Assembly: GCA_030593075.1 (NCBI GenBank)
Contig: JAUVHW010000013.1
Coordinates: 1-32,132, forward strand
Source of the DNA: Ardenticatenales bacterium
Lineage (GTDB): Bacteria; Chloroflexota; Anaerolineae; Promineifilales; UBA4811
Direction: 5' to 3'
DNA: 32,132 nucleotides
Shown here: positions 30,240-32,132 of the stretch, piece after piece
Numbering within the stretch: position 1 is the first letter of the stretch
Layout of the letters: each line of letters begins with the position of its first letter
The notes under the pieces: model-generated
What the model saw: the letters and a program-made list of their open reading frames with translations, nothing else
Told to the model about the DNA's origin: nothing
Database searches by the model: none
Made by a program: the position numbers and the translations under genes

Positions 30240-32132
30240 CTACTGATCGGTCCATTCACCCTGGTCTCGTTCGATAGGTAGAGACAGCCATGGGCTGTTC
30301 TCGAAGGATCCGTCCTCCCGCCGACGATACATGGCCACTCGGACAGCGGCCGGCCGAGACCCGGGCGGTACCTGAACGGCATAATAGTCTGCCACGTACT
30401 CCCCCAGCGACCAGCGAGACGTGGGATACCATCCGTCCACCGGGTGCAGCGAATCGGCCTGGGCCAGGACATCCTCTGGTCCGCGCGGGGGCTCATTGGC
30501 TACCAGGTGGACCGCCACGCTATAGTCCGCGGGCGCCAGTCTGATGGCCTGCCAGACGACGTGTACTCCGAGCCAGTCACCTGAGCCACCGCTCAGGCTC
30601 GCGTGCGCCACACAAAGCCCGTTCTCCAGATCGAGAGAACACCCGGCCCAGGCAGCTTCCGGCACAGTCCGCGGACCCGTCGCGATCTGAACAATTCCTG
30701 GTCCGACTGACGACAGGAAGACTCGCTGTCCCAGGCGGTCCTCCCACCAGGAAACCGGGCGTAGATAGAACGTCTTGCTCAGTGTCCAGAGCCTGTGCCC
30801 CTGCGCCAGCAGCCCGGCAAAGTCAGCGTTGTGGTCCACCACCGTAAGGTCCGGCAGCCGTCCCTGATACTCCTTGGCATAGGCTAGAGCCCAGTAGTCG
30901 TGGCCCCAGAGAGCCATAAGGATCGTAGGCCGGTCGTCCGGAGGAGGAACCACCTGCTCAGCCAGGCCAATAACCTCTTCCGCGGCCGGGTCACGGGTAA
31001 CGGCAACGACTTCCTGATAGTGTGCCACCGCGAGGGCAGCTAGTCCGAGCAGCACAAGCCCGGCGACGCCTGTCTTGGCCCCGCGTTCCGCTCGCAGCCC
31101 GGCAAGCCGCTGCCAGACCCAGTCCAGCGCCAGACCCAGCCCGAGGCAAGCGGCCGGCAGAACAGGGAGTTTGGCTGCCAGGACAGCATCGCCAACCCGG
31201 CCGATCCAGATGAAGAGGCTCAGCCAGACATAGGGGAGCCACGCTAGCGTCAGCCCCAGCGCTTCTCGGCGGCTGCGCCTCCAGACAAGTAGGAGCAGGC
31301 TCCCCAGACCAACCGCCAGCAGAGGCCACGGCAGGTCATCGTGAAGCAGGCTTGACACCACCTGACCTCGCTCCACCCACTCCGCCAAGCCTATCGGCAC
31401 CTGCGCTATGCGATCCGCCCGGTTGTCGGTTAGCATGGTCCAGAGACCGCGAACAGATCCGATCTGGCCAAAGGTCCAATCGGCGCCCATCCAAGAGCGA
31501 AGGGGCAAGTACAGGTAGGTCAGCGGGGCGATGGCGCCGACACCCACAGCAGCCAGGGAGTGTTCCCAGATAGCCCTCCAGCGCGGTATCACCAGCAGCG
31601 CCACGGCCGGTGCCACAAAGACCAGCGCGCGTTGGTGAGCAATGCCCTGCGTGAATGCGAAGGTCAGCCAGAGCAGCTCGCTCCTCTGCCCGGTCCGGCC
31701 GAAGCGAAGCGCGAACCAGATGGTCGCGATGGTCAACGCGACCGTCATGGTGTGAACCTCGGCCAACGAAGCATCCGCCCAGAAGGAGGTGGACACTGCG
31801 AGAAACCACGACCCAATGACGGCCGCAGGCGCAGGCGCCCCCAGGTCACGGCCCAGCATGATGAGCAGACCGGCGGCGAGCGCCGCCCAGAGAGCGGACA
31901 CCAGAGAGGCGCCAGCAGCTGGAGCTATGCCCAGCGGCCGCAGCACAGTCACAGTCAACGAACCGATGAAGGTGTACAGCGGATAGCCGGTCCAGTGAAT
32001 GGTTCCCCACCGGGGAAGCGCGTTCTGGATCTCACCGGTATCGGTGGCGTATGGCGACGAACTGCCGTTGATAGTGGTCTGGAGCGTAGAGATGAACAGG
32101 AGCAGAGCCACCGTGATTCCGATGACCAGCCA
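30240..32132 (-). CDS. DUF2723-like membrane protein, 5' end outside window
   Basis: At least 630 codons; the frame is open to the window edge (WLVIGIT precedes the first internal GTG), so the N-terminus is missing. The visible part starts in the first helix and continues with DTGEIQNALPRWGTIHWTGYPLY, the outer-loop pattern of DUF2723, a GT-C-like family linked to protein O-mannosylation in Bacteroidetes. TSFWADASLAEVHTMT and GIAHQRALVF continue the match. About 11 helices are followed by a soluble region whose last 110 residues have DYSVAVHLV and WYPTSRWSLGEYVADYY, similar to the C-termini of the two GT39-like proteins. It may transfer sugars to a surface acceptor; this is inferred. Confidence 0.78.
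   Translation of the reverse strand, partial: WLVIGITVALLLFISTLQTTINGSSSPYATDTGEIQNALPRWGTIHWTGYPLYTFIGSLTVTVLRPLGIAPAAGASLVSALWAALAAGLLIMLGRDLGAPAPAAVIGSWFLAVSTSFWADASLAEVHTMTVALTIATIWFALRFGRTGQRSELLWLTFAFTQGIAHQRALVFVAPAVALLVIPRWRAIWEHSLAAVGVGAIAPLTYLYLPLRSWMGADWTFGQIGSVRGLWTMLTDNRADRIAQVPIGLAEWVERGQVVSSLLHDDLPWPLLAVGLGSLLLLVWRRSRREALGLTLAWLPYVWLSLFIWIGRVGDAVLAAKLPVLPAACLGLGLALDWVWQRLAGLRAERGAKTGVAGLVLLGLAALAVAHYQEVVAVTRDPAAEEVIGLAEQVVPPPDDRPTILMALWGHDYWALAYAKEYQGRLPDLTVVDHNADFAGLLAQGHRLWTLSKTFYLRPVSWWEDRLGQRVFLSSVGPGIVQIATGPRTVPEAAWAGCSLDLENGLCVAHASLSGGSGDWLGVHVVWQAIRLAPADYSVAVHLVANEPPRGPEDVLAQADSLHPVDGWYPTSRWSLGEYVADYYAVQVPPGSRPAAVRVAMYRRREDGSFENSPWLSLPIERDQGEWTDQ

Noticed and set aside
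1-32132. tRNA, rRNA, CRISPR, prophage, IS element or replication origin
   Set aside because: I looked on both strands for tRNA arms, repeat-spacer patterns, transposase motifs and DnaA-box clusters and saw none that I can support.

Overview
This window is about 32 kb of GC-rich bacterial chromosome. I see no rRNA, tRNA, CRISPR array, phage gene or insertion sequence. The gene mix suggests an uncultured Chloroflexota bacterium, most likely Anaerolineae-like. The reasons are an archaeal-type HMG-CoA synthase set, secreted proteins with long Thr-Pro linkers, a stand-alone DUF2344 protein, and many large GT39/DUF2079/YfhO/DUF2723-type membrane proteins. This assignment rests on gene content only.

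Region 1 (1-1780): the end of an ABC exporter ATPase and a DUF2344 protein on the plus strand converge, through a strong hairpin, on a LysM lipoprotein on the minus strand. Region 2 (1950-5963, minus): a four-gene mevalonate operon in the order class II HMG-CoA reductase, archaeal-type HMG-CoA synthase, thiolase-like protein, DUF35 Zn/OB-fold protein. The reductase is interrupted by one in-frame TAG although every catalytic residue on both sides is intact. The thiolase-like protein has Asp where the nucleophilic Cys and the GHP-motif His should be.

Region 3 (6135-9691): a secreted polysaccharide deacetylase is divergent from mnmA. After mnmA come a coupled small membrane protein and a two-gene unit (two-helix membrane protein plus YtxH protein) under a perfect TTGACA-16-TATAAT promoter. 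Region 4 (9759-17639, plus): housekeeping and nucleic-acid genes: O6-alkylguanine-DNA alkyltransferase, mtaB, an orphan DUF1156-type DNA methyltransferase with a Cys-rich insert, adenosine-specific kinase, YqeY, a PgpH-type c-di-AMP phosphodiesterase and ybeY.

Region 5 (17697-32132, both strands): a block of seven genes for envelope or glycan work. It holds two GT39-like transferases, a DUF2079 protein, a YfhO protein, a membrane-anchored clan GH-A-like protein, an alkaline-phosphatase-superfamily enzyme and a DUF2723-like protein that runs off the window. Three of these carry a similar C-terminal extracytoplasmic beta-sandwich. This block and the altered mevalonate operon are the least conventional parts.

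Several sigma-70-type promoters can be read directly, at 7209-7236, 8793-8820, 25494-25522 and 30048-30077. They decide some translation starts. The hexamer CGGCCG is strikingly frequent (about 46 copies by hand count in the first 8 kb) in all reading frames.
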